Assembly: GCF_963675395.1 (NCBI RefSeq)
Contig: NZ_OY776223.1
Location: 3,129,356 to 3,193,355 of the forward strand
Reading direction: 5' to 3'
DNA from: an uncultured Vibrio sp.
GTDB lineage: Bacteria; Pseudomonadota; Gammaproteobacteria; Enterobacterales; Vibrionaceae
Length of the DNA stretch: 64,000 nt
Shown: in pieces, positions 28,347-36,760 of the stretch
How positions within the stretch are numbered: the stretch's first letter is position 1
Layout: the number at the start of each line of letters is the position of its first letter
Notes under the pieces: model-generated
What the model was told of the DNA's origin: nothing
The model's database searches: none
Seen by the model: the letters and a program-made list of their open reading frames with translations, nothing else
Made by a program: the position numbers and the translations under genes

Positions 28347-28367
28347 CAAACAGTTCAAGAGGGATTC
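28344..28367 (+). repeat. Truncated last attC
   Basis: Only the first 24 bases of an attC (TAACAAACAGTTCAAGAG then GGATTC) remain. From 28368 the sequence no longer matches any attC in the array. This is the physical end of the integron here. Confidence 0.85.
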
Positions 28368-28889
28368 TCGATATTGTCATAAGATATTGTTCTATATGGG
28401 TTTTTATTTTTGTTGCCCCCAAGGGGGAGCATTGAGGGGAACTGCGGAAAATAACTCTTAATTGTGATTTAAATCACTATTTGTGCTTGTTTTTGTTTCG
28501 GCTCTTCACCGAATAGCCATCTCAGATCAAAATGTTCTCAAGAGTAGCAATTCAAGTTTGTGGAACTAATCTCAGGATTCGAGATACTATTTTAAGATAG
28601 CGCCCAAGTTTTTTAAAGCGGAGTTCAAACACGTTAATTTGCCCCCATTTCTTATATGGAAACCACGTATTTACAAAGTGAGTTAGCAATTAAAGTTAAG
28701 ATGCGGTCGTATATTCGGCTTCTTGTTGAAGGGGCTACCTTCTAGCCTTTGATGTTTTGCGCACCTACTGTCCTCATCGTGCTATCAGCTTTAAAAGCAT
28801 GACGGAATGGCCAGGTTTTCAGTAGGTTGGTCTTACCCTTTATGCTTCATCATTTTGTAAAATCTAAGAATCTATTAGTAATTAATTTG
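28368..28889. other. Non-coding debris after the integron
   Basis: About 520 AT-rich bases with no supported gene and no recognisable repeat. One inverted pair CCCCCAAGGGGG is seen near 28421. The region joins the cut attC to an IS110 remnant. Confidence 0.5.
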
Positions 28890-29657
28890 TGAGCAAAACA
28901 GGTTTGTATTTAGTCTCATACCGAAGCATTGCCCACCATTCTTGAACTGCTTTCCATCACCAAAAGTTGTGTAGAGCATTGCAGCGGTTGTTTCTCCAAC
29001 ATCTTCAATTTCCATTAATCGTTGGCATTATTGAACCCATAACATTGACAGAACGGAAACGACATTGGCTGGTATTGATGTTTCTCCATCAAGAGCTGTT
29101 TGAACCGACGCTTTTAAACCTTTTTCACCTCTTGGGTTAGCAACGCCATCACCTAACATCGTTCCTCGAATATGCTGCCCTAAAGAAACTACACTGCGAG
29201 ATAATAAACGGCGACTACTCTCTAAAGAATGCATTGACTGTTGCTCTAATGATTTTGGGCGGCTGTATTTGATAGCTATTTGAATTGCTGCGTTAGCAAT
29301 AGCATCATTGTGATCAGTTTTATGGTCTTCCAAGTACCCTTTCACTTTTTTGGGGTTAATGATGCGTACTTGATGCCCATATTTTTCAGTAAGTTGTCCC
29401 CAGTAATGGCAACCGCAGCAGCCTTCCATAGCAACAATAGAAGGCTTTGCGATAGCAAGAAACTCTTTCATTTTCTGTCGGCTTAAGGGCTTATTGGAAA
29501 GCAATTCACCATGAACACTGGTGTGACAGGCTTGAAGAACATTTTTGGCTAAGTCTATAGCGATAACATTTGTCGTCAACATATTGGAATCCTTGTCCTA
29601 GTATCATTCTCCTAAGCCTAATTGGCAAAGGAGGGAGTAGATTCCATACATCATGCT
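28890..29657 (-). pseudogene. Degenerate IS110-family element
   Basis: The frame 29028-29582 gives the N-terminal DEDD part of an IS110-family transposase (MLTTNVIAIDLAKNVLQACH, DHKTDHNDA), but the protein is 184 residues instead of about 340 and lacks two residues in the DHND motif compared with its relative at 38780. Minus-strand sequence at 28920-29030 still encodes a C-terminal fragment (VGETTAAMLYTTFGDGKQFK) in another frame. Upstream sequence to about 29655 (ATTCCATACATCATG) is shared with the copy at 39463, marking the element's end. Inactive by deletion. Confidence 0.85.
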
Positions 29658-29959
29658 GGCAACTAGGAAGAAATCCTTCTCGGTTACCTAAATCACCTTT
29701 GCCCCAAGACGTGCTAGAGCTGTTACTCGCAACATTTCTGCCAACTACCTAATGACTTAAATTGACTAATCCGAAGTAATAATTGTCTACTTGGCAATAG
29801 CTGATGTGGGTATGTGAGTGGCTAAGTCACCTATTCATTAATAGCGATACTTCGCACGTGCAATCCTTGATTTTATATAGTTTCCGAGCCACTTTTATAT
29901 GTGCAGCTCTATGCATTTAGCCTAGCTTCACTATTTAAAGGATAACTGGGGACCGTATT
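29658..29959. other. Intergenic leader of the DUF3604 unit
   Basis: About 300 bases with no gene. The promoter of the 29960-33658 unit must lie here; I could not assign boxes with confidence. Confidence 0.4.
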
Positions 29960-31789
29960 ATGAACATATGGAAGCTCTCACATCTCGCAACCGCTACAAG
30001 TTGCTATATAGCGACTCTCATTTTGGCACCTTATGCTATCGCAAATACATCTGAAAATGATGTGCCTAAGAATCCGTTAAAAGAAGCCTACTTTGGTGAG
30101 CAACACGTCCACACTGGTGTATCTATGGATGCGTTTATTGCCGGCAACAGGCTAACACCAGATGATGCGTATCGATTTGCTCAAGGCGAAGAGATCATGG
30201 TTAACGGCAGTATGCACAAAATCAAACGCCCACTGGATTTTGTCGCAGTGACCGATCACTCTGAGTTTATGGGCGAAGCATATAGCCTGATGAATGAAGG
30301 CGCTCCGGGTTATGATCATGAAATTGCTGTCGCGTTTCGCGAAGCGCCGGATCTTGATACGGCATTGAAACTTTACGGTAAGTACGTCCTTACGCCTTTA
30401 GCTGGTGGTGGTGACCCTCACCCCGAATTTTTCCAAGGTATCAAAGCGATAAAATCGACATGGAAGAAAAATTACGAAGCAACAGAAAAGCATTATCAAC
30501 CGGGTAAATTTACTACCATTCATGCCTATGAATGGACCTCTGCACCTGGTGGCTCGAACCAGCATCGCAATGTTTTCTTCCGCGATACAAATGTACCCGA
30601 AATGCCATTTTCCTCAAACGATGGTGCGGATCCGGAAATGCTATGGGCTTGGATGCAAACTCAACGTGACGATGGAAAAAAGGTATTTGCTATTCCTCAT
30701 AACTCTAATGAATCAAAAGGTTTGTTATTTGCAGAAGCGAGCCTGACTGGTGTGCCAATTAACAAAGAGTATGCCAAAACTCGGGCAAGTATGGAGCCGT
30801 TAGTCGAGATGATGCAAGTCAAAGGAAATTCTGAAGTTGTCCCAAATTTCTGGCCAAACGATGAATTTGCTGATTTTGAAAACGCTTTGACGATTCAAAA
30901 ATTTAACGGCCGTGGTTTCATAAAAGAAAACTTCGTCCGTTATGGATTGGGTCGAGGCATCAAGTATCATGCTGAGCTAGGAATTAACCCATTTAAGTAC
31001 GGCTTTGTTGGCGGAACAGATAGTCACAATGGTACGCCGAGTAACGTCGAAGAAGACAATTACAAAGTGGGTAGCCATGGTTACGCAGACCAAACTGCTC
31101 AAGTTCGCTCTACATCAATGTTAGATGGTGAGATGTCCATCGCTGATTCTAACCCTGGAGCTCTCACAGCAGTTTGGGCAGAGTCGAACACACGCGGTGC
31201 GATTTGGGATTCGATGCTCGCGAAGGAAACTTTCGCAACAAGCGGTCCTCGAATGAAAGTGCGTTTCTTTGCCGGACAAGGCTTCTCGAAAAGCTATGCG
31301 AGTTACGAAGCATTGGTTTCCGATGGTTATAAAAAAGGTGTACCAATGGGAGGTGATTACAAAGGTTCAAAAGCGCCTCAGTTCCTAGTTTGGGCGATGA
31401 AAGATCCTATTGGTCCTAATCTAGACCGCATCCAGATTATTAAAGGCTGGATTGAAAATGGTGAGCCGAAAGATACCGTTTATAACGTTGTCGCTTCGGG
31501 TAAACGTTTGAAATCGGATGGAACTGTCGCACCTATTGATGCGCCAATAAATTTAAATACTGGTGAGTTTAACTCTGAAAAAGGTGACCCTGAGTTGATG
31601 GGTGTTTGGACTGATCCAAACTGGAACCCTAAACAGGAAGCGTTTTATTATGTTCGTGTTCTCCAGTTGCCAACGGCTCGATGGACACTTTACGACGAGT
31701 TACGTGAGGGGGTGAAGTACCCAGATGATGTGAAGCGACAAATCGTTGAACGTGCCTGGGCGTCGCCAATTTGGTATGAGGTGAAGTAA
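29960..31789 (+). CDS. DUF3604 protein, exported, PHP-like
   Basis: A 609-residue protein with a signal peptide (about residues 1-29, cleavage near AIANTS). Histidine/aspartate motifs typical of PHP-type metal sites are visible: YFGEQHVHTGVS, DFVAVTDHSEFMGEA, FAIPHNSNES and FVGGTDSHNGTP. This matches DUF3604, large periplasmic proteins of unknown substrate, probably metal-dependent hydrolases. AAAGGA lies upstream. It starts a three-gene unit with a parvulin-like and a HupE/UreJ-like gene, a pairing I associate with marine gammaproteobacteria. Confidence 0.9.
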   Translation: MNIWKLSHLATATSCYIATLILAPYAIANTSENDVPKNPLKEAYFGEQHVHTGVSMDAFIAGNRLTPDDAYRFAQGEEIMVNGSMHKIKRPLDFVAVTDHSEFMGEAYSLMNEGAPGYDHEIAVAFREAPDLDTALKLYGKYVLTPLAGGGDPHPEFFQGIKAIKSTWKKNYEATEKHYQPGKFTTIHAYEWTSAPGGSNQHRNVFFRDTNVPEMPFSSNDGADPEMLWAWMQTQRDDGKKVFAIPHNSNESKGLLFAEASLTGVPINKEYAKTRASMEPLVEMMQVKGNSEVVPNFWPNDEFADFENALTIQKFNGRGFIKENFVRYGLGRGIKYHAELGINPFKYGFVGGTDSHNGTPSNVEEDNYKVGSHGYADQTAQVRSTSMLDGEMSIADSNPGALTAVWAESNTRGAIWDSMLAKETFATSGPRMKVRFFAGQGFSKSYASYEALVSDGYKKGVPMGGDYKGSKAPQFLVWAMKDPIGPNLDRIQIIKGWIENGEPKDTVYNVVASGKRLKSDGTVAPIDAPINLNTGEFNSEKGDPELMGVWTDPNWNPKQEAFYYVRVLQLPTARWTLYDELREGVKYPDDVKRQIVERAWASPIWYEVK

Positions 31790-31796
31790 ACTCAAC

Positions 31797-32666
31797 ATGA
31801 TTAAAAGTATTATTAGAGAACCCCTTTTTCATTTTGCTGTTTTAGGTGGTCTGCTTTTCTCAGCCTGGTCGTGGGTAAGCCCATCGACCTCGGCTGAGGG
31901 CAATAAAGATACGATTGTGATCGACCAAAGCCGCCTTAATCATCTTGAGACGCTTTGGAAAGCTCAGTGGAAACGCGACCCCGCTCCTGAAGATGTGGCT
32001 GCAATTATCGATCGTCATTTACGTCAGGAGGTGTTCTATCGTGAAGCTATAAATATGGGGCTTGATAAAGATGATGATATAATACGGACTCGCTTGGCGC
32101 AGAAAATGGAAGCAGTCGCGAGTGATTTGAGCTCTCTTATGAAGCCACCTACTGATGCCGAGCTGCGAGCGTTTCATCAACAGCGAGCTGATCTCTTTAC
32201 CCTCCCTGATGCAATAGCTTTCGAGCAGATTCTTTTCTTACCTTCAGAAATGGACAGTCCAGAATCAGAGCAGTTGCTGGCGGATCTTCAAGTAGGTGGT
32301 GAACTTCCTGACGACAGGCTGAACAAACTGTCGGTTTCATCGGATTGGGAACTCACCTCAGTGCAAATCATTAATAATTCGTTTGGAAGTGATTTTTCTG
32401 AGACTCTAGCTCAAACTCCGGTGGGGGAGTGGGTTGGACCAATCCGATCCGGACTTGGATATCATCTGGTGCGAGTTCGAGAAAGTGAACCCGCTCATTT
32501 GGCACCTTTTGACGAAATTGAAGAGTATGTCGCGCAGCAATATGAATACTACGCCGTATTAGATGCTCAGAAAGAGATGTTTCAGGCGTTATTGGATAGA
32601 TATCAGGTGCAGATCACCGCGAATAATGTTCCTGAACAAATAATGCAGGAGTACACACAGCCATGA
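31797..32666 (+). CDS. PpiC-like (parvulin) peptidyl-prolyl isomerase, membrane-anchored
   Basis: A 289-residue protein with an N-terminal membrane anchor (FHFAVLGGLLFSAWSWV, about residues 11-27) and a periplasmic chaperone/parvulin body (RHLRQEVFYREAINMGL, then VGEWVGPIRSGLGYHLVRVRE). It likely assists folding of an exported partner, for which the DUF3604 protein just upstream (7-base gap) is the obvious candidate; that is inference. Its TGA overlaps the next ATG by four bases. Confidence 0.85.
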   Translation: MIKSIIREPLFHFAVLGGLLFSAWSWVSPSTSAEGNKDTIVIDQSRLNHLETLWKAQWKRDPAPEDVAAIIDRHLRQEVFYREAINMGLDKDDDIIRTRLAQKMEAVASDLSSLMKPPTDAELRAFHQQRADLFTLPDAIAFEQILFLPSEMDSPESEQLLADLQVGGELPDDRLNKLSVSSDWELTSVQIINNSFGSDFSETLAQTPVGEWVGPIRSGLGYHLVRVRESEPAHLAPFDEIEEYVAQQYEYYAVLDAQKEMFQALLDRYQVQITANNVPEQIMQEYTQP

Positions 32667-33658
32667 TGTTTCGCTTTGTGGTTAAATTGCTGGTCTGTCT
32701 ACTTGCTTGTCTCTCTGCCGCACAAGCTCACGAAGTGAGGCCAGCCTATTTACAAATTGATGAGCAGTCTCCAAAGCAATATGAGCTGTTATGGAAGATC
32801 CCGACGAAAGATGGCATGGTTCAAAATATCCGTCCCGCATTTGATTCAGGTTTTACGCTGACACCACTACCGGGTCAAAACGTTATCAATGGCTTTGTTC
32901 TTTTCCGCTATCGCCTGATTGGTGAAAAAGATCTTGCGGGTTCGACACTGGTGATCGAAAACCTTAACCGTACGGCAATGGATACATTAGTAAACATTTC
33001 GCTACTTGATGGTTCTCACTACAGTTTATTGCTGAAACCGCGAGAAAACGCCATTGAGATACCACAGGCTGAAACTGGCTTGCAGTTGGTCTTTTCCTAT
33101 ACGCGTTTGGGTATCGAACACATACTTGAAGGCTGGGATCATCTGGCCTTTGTAGCGGCGCTCATGTTGATTGTGAGTGGATGGCCGATGTTATTTAAGA
33201 CCATTACCGCATTTACTGTAGCGCACTCGATTACATTGGGTCTTGCAACACTGGATTATGTCTCTTTGCCGCCGCCGCCGGTAGAAGCGATGATCGCACT
33301 CAGTATCGTTCTGATTACAGCCGAAGCGATACAGCTTCGCCATGATCGTCAGACTCTTGCCAGTCGCTGGCCTTGGACTCTGGCTTTTACCTTTGGCTTA
33401 TTGCACGGTTTTGGTTTTGCAGGTGCACTAAAAGAAATCGGTCTTCCGCAAGTCGATGTTCCAGTAGCACTTTTGTTCTTTAATGTGGGGGTGGAATTGG
33501 GACAACTGCTGTTTATCGCTACCTTGCTGGCTCTCATTGGACTCTATCGCAAGCTCGCCACATTTCCTAAATCAGCGCCCGTCTATTCCGCTTATTGTAT
33601 TGGCACTTTGGCGACATTCTGGTTGATAGAGCGCTTAGATTCGATGTTTATCAGCTAG
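32663..33658 (+). CDS. HupE/UreJ-like membrane protein
   Basis: A 331-residue protein. A signal peptide (to about residue 22, SAAQA-HEVRPAY) precedes a periplasmic beta-rich domain and then six or so membrane helices with the HupE/UreJ_2 signature GIEHILEGWDHLAFVAALML and FGLLHGFGFAGAL. Conserved His and Asp in these helices suggest metal transport (nickel or cobalt in classic HupE). It overlaps the upstream gene by four bases, so it belongs to the DUF3604 unit, possibly supplying its metal. Confidence 0.87.
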   Translation: MMFRFVVKLLVCLLACLSAAQAHEVRPAYLQIDEQSPKQYELLWKIPTKDGMVQNIRPAFDSGFTLTPLPGQNVINGFVLFRYRLIGEKDLAGSTLVIENLNRTAMDTLVNISLLDGSHYSLLLKPRENAIEIPQAETGLQLVFSYTRLGIEHILEGWDHLAFVAALMLIVSGWPMLFKTITAFTVAHSITLGLATLDYVSLPPPPVEAMIALSIVLITAEAIQLRHDRQTLASRWPWTLAFTFGLLHGFGFAGALKEIGLPQVDVPVALLFFNVGVELGQLLFIATLLALIGLYRKLATFPKSAPVYSAYCIGTLATFWLIERLDSMFIS

Positions 33659-33698
33659 TAAGGTTTTGTTCACCGGAGTCGTCGGTGTGAGTTCCGTA

Positions 33699-33716
33699 TC
33701 GTGTCGGCCGACACGA
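33699..33716. promoter_or_regulatory. Perfect 18-bp palindrome
   Basis: TCGTGTCGGCCGACACGA is a perfect palindrome 41 bases after the HupE-like stop, followed after a short gap by CCCCTTTTT. It may be a terminator stem or an operator. A weaker hairpin CACCG/CGGTG lies just upstream at 33671-33687. Confidence 0.5.
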
Positions 33717-33913
33717 ATCTGCCCCTTTTTAAGCTAGACAGAGAGCATTGACGACTTTATCTCACCACTTCTTGAGCTATTTTCCTAATAGCAGAGTATG
33801 AGCCTAGTTGTGCATTTTGGACTATACATGCATGATCGGTAATTTGTCGGGTTCAGAATGAAAGAAGCCTGTTAGCCTTATGTATGGCTTGGATTAGCAA
33901 GGAAAAATTGAAT

Positions 33914-34483
33914 ATGAAGAGAATAATAAAATGTCTGGTGTTCTGCTGCATTGCTCTATCATCACATTCAGCTAATGCTGATTTAGAGGTGATTTTCGCA
34001 AAGGAAGCGGAAATGCCTTTTGCGTTGTCACTAACCAAGCTTAGTAATTCGCCTAGCAAATTTAGTAACTCAATTAAGAAGTTCAGCAATTCGGCATCAA
34101 ATTTCTCAAACTCTCCATCAAAATTCGATAACAGCCCATCTAAGCAAGACAATGGCAAAAGTGGGAAAAACCGCCTGCTCATAAAAAAATTAGGAAGTTA
34201 TGACTATATTGGATACTACGTGTGGAACGGTGAAGGGGTAATGAACTTTTTCTCACCAAAGGGAACGAGGCTATTTTATTCACCTGCCGATACTGATGCT
34301 GTATTTGATGGCTCTGATGGCAAATACTGTGGCACATTGGCGAGGATAGAAAATGAGGATGTTCTTGTAATTACGGAGTCAGGTCAAATAGCTTTACCAA
34401 AGAAGGTATTTCATTATTCTAATCAGCGCAGAAGAAATCGAATTCATCAGGTTCATACACAGGTGGCAAGTAATAATGCCTAG
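33914..34483 (+). CDS. Exported protein with Asn-Ser repeat tract
   Basis: A 189-residue protein from the ATG at 33914 (AAGGA upstream; a longer frame from 33884 has none). It has a signal peptide with cleavage after SHSANA. Residues about 45-85 form imperfect seven-residue repeats around NSPSKFS (LSNSPSKFSNS, KKFSNSASNFSNS, SKFDNSPSK). A small domain follows with LIKKLGSYDYIGYYVWNGEG and a basic C terminus. It resembles short Asn-Ser repeat proteins of marine bacteria, function unknown. It is single, between the HupE unit and glgC. Confidence 0.75.
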   Translation: MKRIIKCLVFCCIALSSHSANADLEVIFAKEAEMPFALSLTKLSNSPSKFSNSIKKFSNSASNFSNSPSKFDNSPSKQDNGKSGKNRLLIKKLGSYDYIGYYVWNGEGVMNFFSPKGTRLFYSPADTDAVFDGSDGKYCGTLARIENEDVLVITESGQIALPKKVFHYSNQRRRNRIHQVHTQVASNNA

Positions 34484-34598
34484 CGTCAGTCACAGTTTAT
34501 TCAACAAATACCCTATATAGTAACTTGCATATAATCAATACATTGCTCCGATTATAACTACAAGTATATATAAGTCGCACCCATGGAGGGAGGTCTCT

Positions 34599-35855
34599 AT
34601 GCCCCAGAATTATGATAGACATATCAGTAATTTGACCAAAGACACTTACGCTTTGATATTGGCAGGTGGTCGAGGTAGTCGTTTATTTGAACTCACCGAT
34701 TTTCGAGCAAAACCTGCTGTATATTTTGGTGGTAAGTTTCGTATTATCGATTTTCCACTATCAAACTGTTTCAATTCAGGTATTCACCGCGTAGGTATCG
34801 CTACACAATACAAGTCGCACTCGTTGATCCGTCACATTAGCCGCGGTTGGGGAAGCCTTAGGGCTCAACAATTTGTTGAAATTTTACCTGCTTCACAACG
34901 AACGGGCGATGACTGGTATGCTGGTACAGCGGATGCGGTATATCAAAATATTGATATAATTCGTTCACATAGACCCAAGTACATTCTAATTCTGTCTGGT
35001 GACCATGTATATCGTATGGACTACGGCACTCTACTAGCGGAGCATGTGGCAAATAACGCAGATATGACAGTCTGTTGCCTAGAAGTTGATACTGAAGAAG
35101 CTGCAGGTAGCTTTGGTGTTCTGACCGTAGATTCCAAAAACAAAATAGTCGCTTTTGATGAGAAACCAGCTCAACCTAATGAAATTCCGAATAAACCGAA
35201 TAAGTGTTTGGCTTCAATGGGTAATTATTTATTCAATGTTGATTTTCTTTTTAACCAGTTATTAAAAGATGTGGATGTCCAAGGATCCACCCGCGATTTT
35301 GGCCACGATATCATTCCTTCAATCATTAATGAGAGTAATGTTTTTGCGTACTCTTTCAAAGATCCAGACAGTGAAAATCAGCCCTACTGGCGTGACGTGG
35401 GTACACTTGACTCATTTTGGGAAGCCAATATGGAACTTGTTACACCTAAACCACAACTTGACCTTTATGATAAAGACTGGCCGATTTGGACATATCAAGA
35501 ACAGCTTCCACCTGCTAAATTCATTTTTGATAACGATGAACGCCGTGGTATGGCCGTAGATTCAACGGTTTCTGGAGGGTGCATTATTTCTGGTTCAACT
35601 ATTAGAAAATCATTGTTGTATTCAAGTGTCCATGCCCACTCATACAGTCTTATTGAAGAGTCAGTACTGTTGCCTGGCAGTCAAGTTGGTGAACACGCTA
35701 AACTGAAGCGAGTTATCCTTGATAGTTATTGTTGTATCCCGGCCGGTTTGAGCATTGGTTATGATAAGGAACAGGATGAAGCCAATGGTTTTCGTGTTAC
35801 AAAAAAAGGAATCACCCTAGTAACTAAAACTATGCTGGAAAATCTTGCTAAATAA
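34599..35855 (+). CDS. glgC: Glucose-1-phosphate adenylyltransferase
   Basis: A 418-residue ADP-glucose pyrophosphorylase, the committed step of glycogen synthesis. The N-terminal nucleotidyltransferase signature [20 protein letters not shown] is followed by [27 protein letters not shown] site ([16 protein letters not shown]) and a C-terminal left-handed beta-helix (residues 300-418). A very strong ribosome-binding site GGAGGGAGG stands five bases before the ATG. No other glycogen genes are adjacent. Confidence 0.95.
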   Translation: MPQNYDRHISNLTKDTYALILAGGRGSRLFELTDFRAKPAVYFGGKFRIIDFPLSNCFNSGIHRVGIATQYKSHSLIRHISRGWGSLRAQQFVEILPASQRTGDDWYAGTADAVYQNIDIIRSHRPKYILILSGDHVYRMDYGTLLAEHVANNADMTVCCLEVDTEEAAGSFGVLTVDSKNKIVAFDEKPAQPNEIPNKPNKCLASMGNYLFNVDFLFNQLLKDVDVQGSTRDFGHDIIPSIINESNVFAYSFKDPDSENQPYWRDVGTLDSFWEANMELVTPKPQLDLYDKDWPIWTYQEQLPPAKFIFDNDERRGMAVDSTVSGGCIISGSTIRKSLLYSSVHAHSYSLIEESVLLPGSQVGEHAKLKRVILDSYCCIPAGLSIGYDKEQDEANGFRVTKKGITLVTKTMLENLAK

Positions 35856-36230
35856 ACGTACTGAATAATTTTTTCGAAATACGAGTCAAAGGCATCTCAT
35901 GGCGAGAAATATGGCACACGAGTACAATTAGTCTGATACCCAAATTATGGTCTTATCTTCACCATTCGGAGATAAGATCACGTTCCACCTAAATACATAC
36001 CCCCGCGGCTAACAATTTTTTCATCCACAAAAATCGAGAAATTGGTGTGTTAAAAAGCGAACCTTATGATGAACGTTAGACGGACAACGTTAGACGGACA
36101 GAGCTAACGCAGTTGTGCCCCAAACTGCGTTAGAGTAACTATTCATTACATTTTGATGAAGCATTCTTTGACCAAATTGAAGTAATGCTTCTATGGATAA
36201 ATTTGTCTAGGAGAGCAGTGGTAGTTCACT
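35856..36230. other. Intergenic region with tandem repeat and long hairpin
   Basis: No gene is seen. Two exact tandem copies of ACGTTAGACGGACA lie at 36073-36100, followed at once by an 11-bp stem CTAACGCAGTT / AACTGCGTTAG (36104-36133, eight-base loop). The hairpin lacks a T run, so it is more like an element remnant or RNA structure than a plain terminator. Confidence 0.55.
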
Positions 36231-36234
36231 AGTT

Positions 36235-36490
36235 CTGTGGGACTGCTTTGTTGAAAACTATCAACCGAAAATTAAAGCCCTGTCTAATATTGCGACCGAA
36301 CGAGGACAATCACTTGCACAAATGGCACTTACTTGGCTTCCTAGTGATCAACGTGTGTCTTCTGTTTTGATTGGCGCAAGCTCACCGGATCAATTGTATG
36401 AAAATGTAGCCACTGTGAGGCATTTGTAGTTTTCAGAAGCAGAGAAAGAACAGATTCAAGGTATCCTTTTCTTAAGTGACAACTTTGAGA
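36235..36490 (+). pseudogene. Aldo/keto reductase C-terminal remnant (YghZ-like)
   Basis: Translated fragments read IKALSNIATERGQSLAQMAL then VSSVLIGASSPDQLYENV and, after an in-frame TAG at about 36428, FSEAEKEQIQGIL. This is the C-terminal NADPH-binding part of an aldo/keto reductase close to YghZ. The N-terminal two thirds is absent, so the gene is dead. Confidence 0.8.
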
Positions 36491-36760
36491 ATTTTCTATT
36501 CTCGAGACTAAATCTATTTATGCAAAATTTGCATGAATTAATTCACTTTTAATCATTTATGTCATCGCATAACACTCTTTACACTCCGCAATAATTTATT
36601 ACTTAAGCTTAACATTTTGTGACTGTCATTAATTTTCACCTATAACTGATCGAGGTTATTGGAAATAGTGGCAGCGAAAGCCATTAAAAGTGGCTGTCAC
36701 GAATCCATGAGTGGCAAGGAATGCCATTCTCAGCACCACACTCATTAATAAGAGCGATTT

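Larger units (their letters stand above)
19662..28367. mobile_element. Chromosomal (sedentary) integron: intIA, attI, 11 cassettes
   Basis: A minus-strand integrase gene is followed by attI and a plus-strand array. Ten complete attC sites of about 120 bp start TAACAAA and end GCGTTA; an eleventh is cut off after 24 bases. Cassette junctions (bases after G of GCG-TTA) are at 20840, 21353, 22012, 22455, 23008, 23565, 24155, 24642, 25200, 27336 and 27820. Array length is small for a Vibrio superintegron and the end is abrupt, consistent with a deletion or inversion. An IS30 element sits in the ninth cassette. Confidence 0.95.

Noticed and set aside
21235..28367. Regularly spaced repeats as a CRISPR array
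   Set aside because: Repeats are about 120 bp, flank genes and end in GCGTTA, so they are integron attC sites. No cas genes are present.
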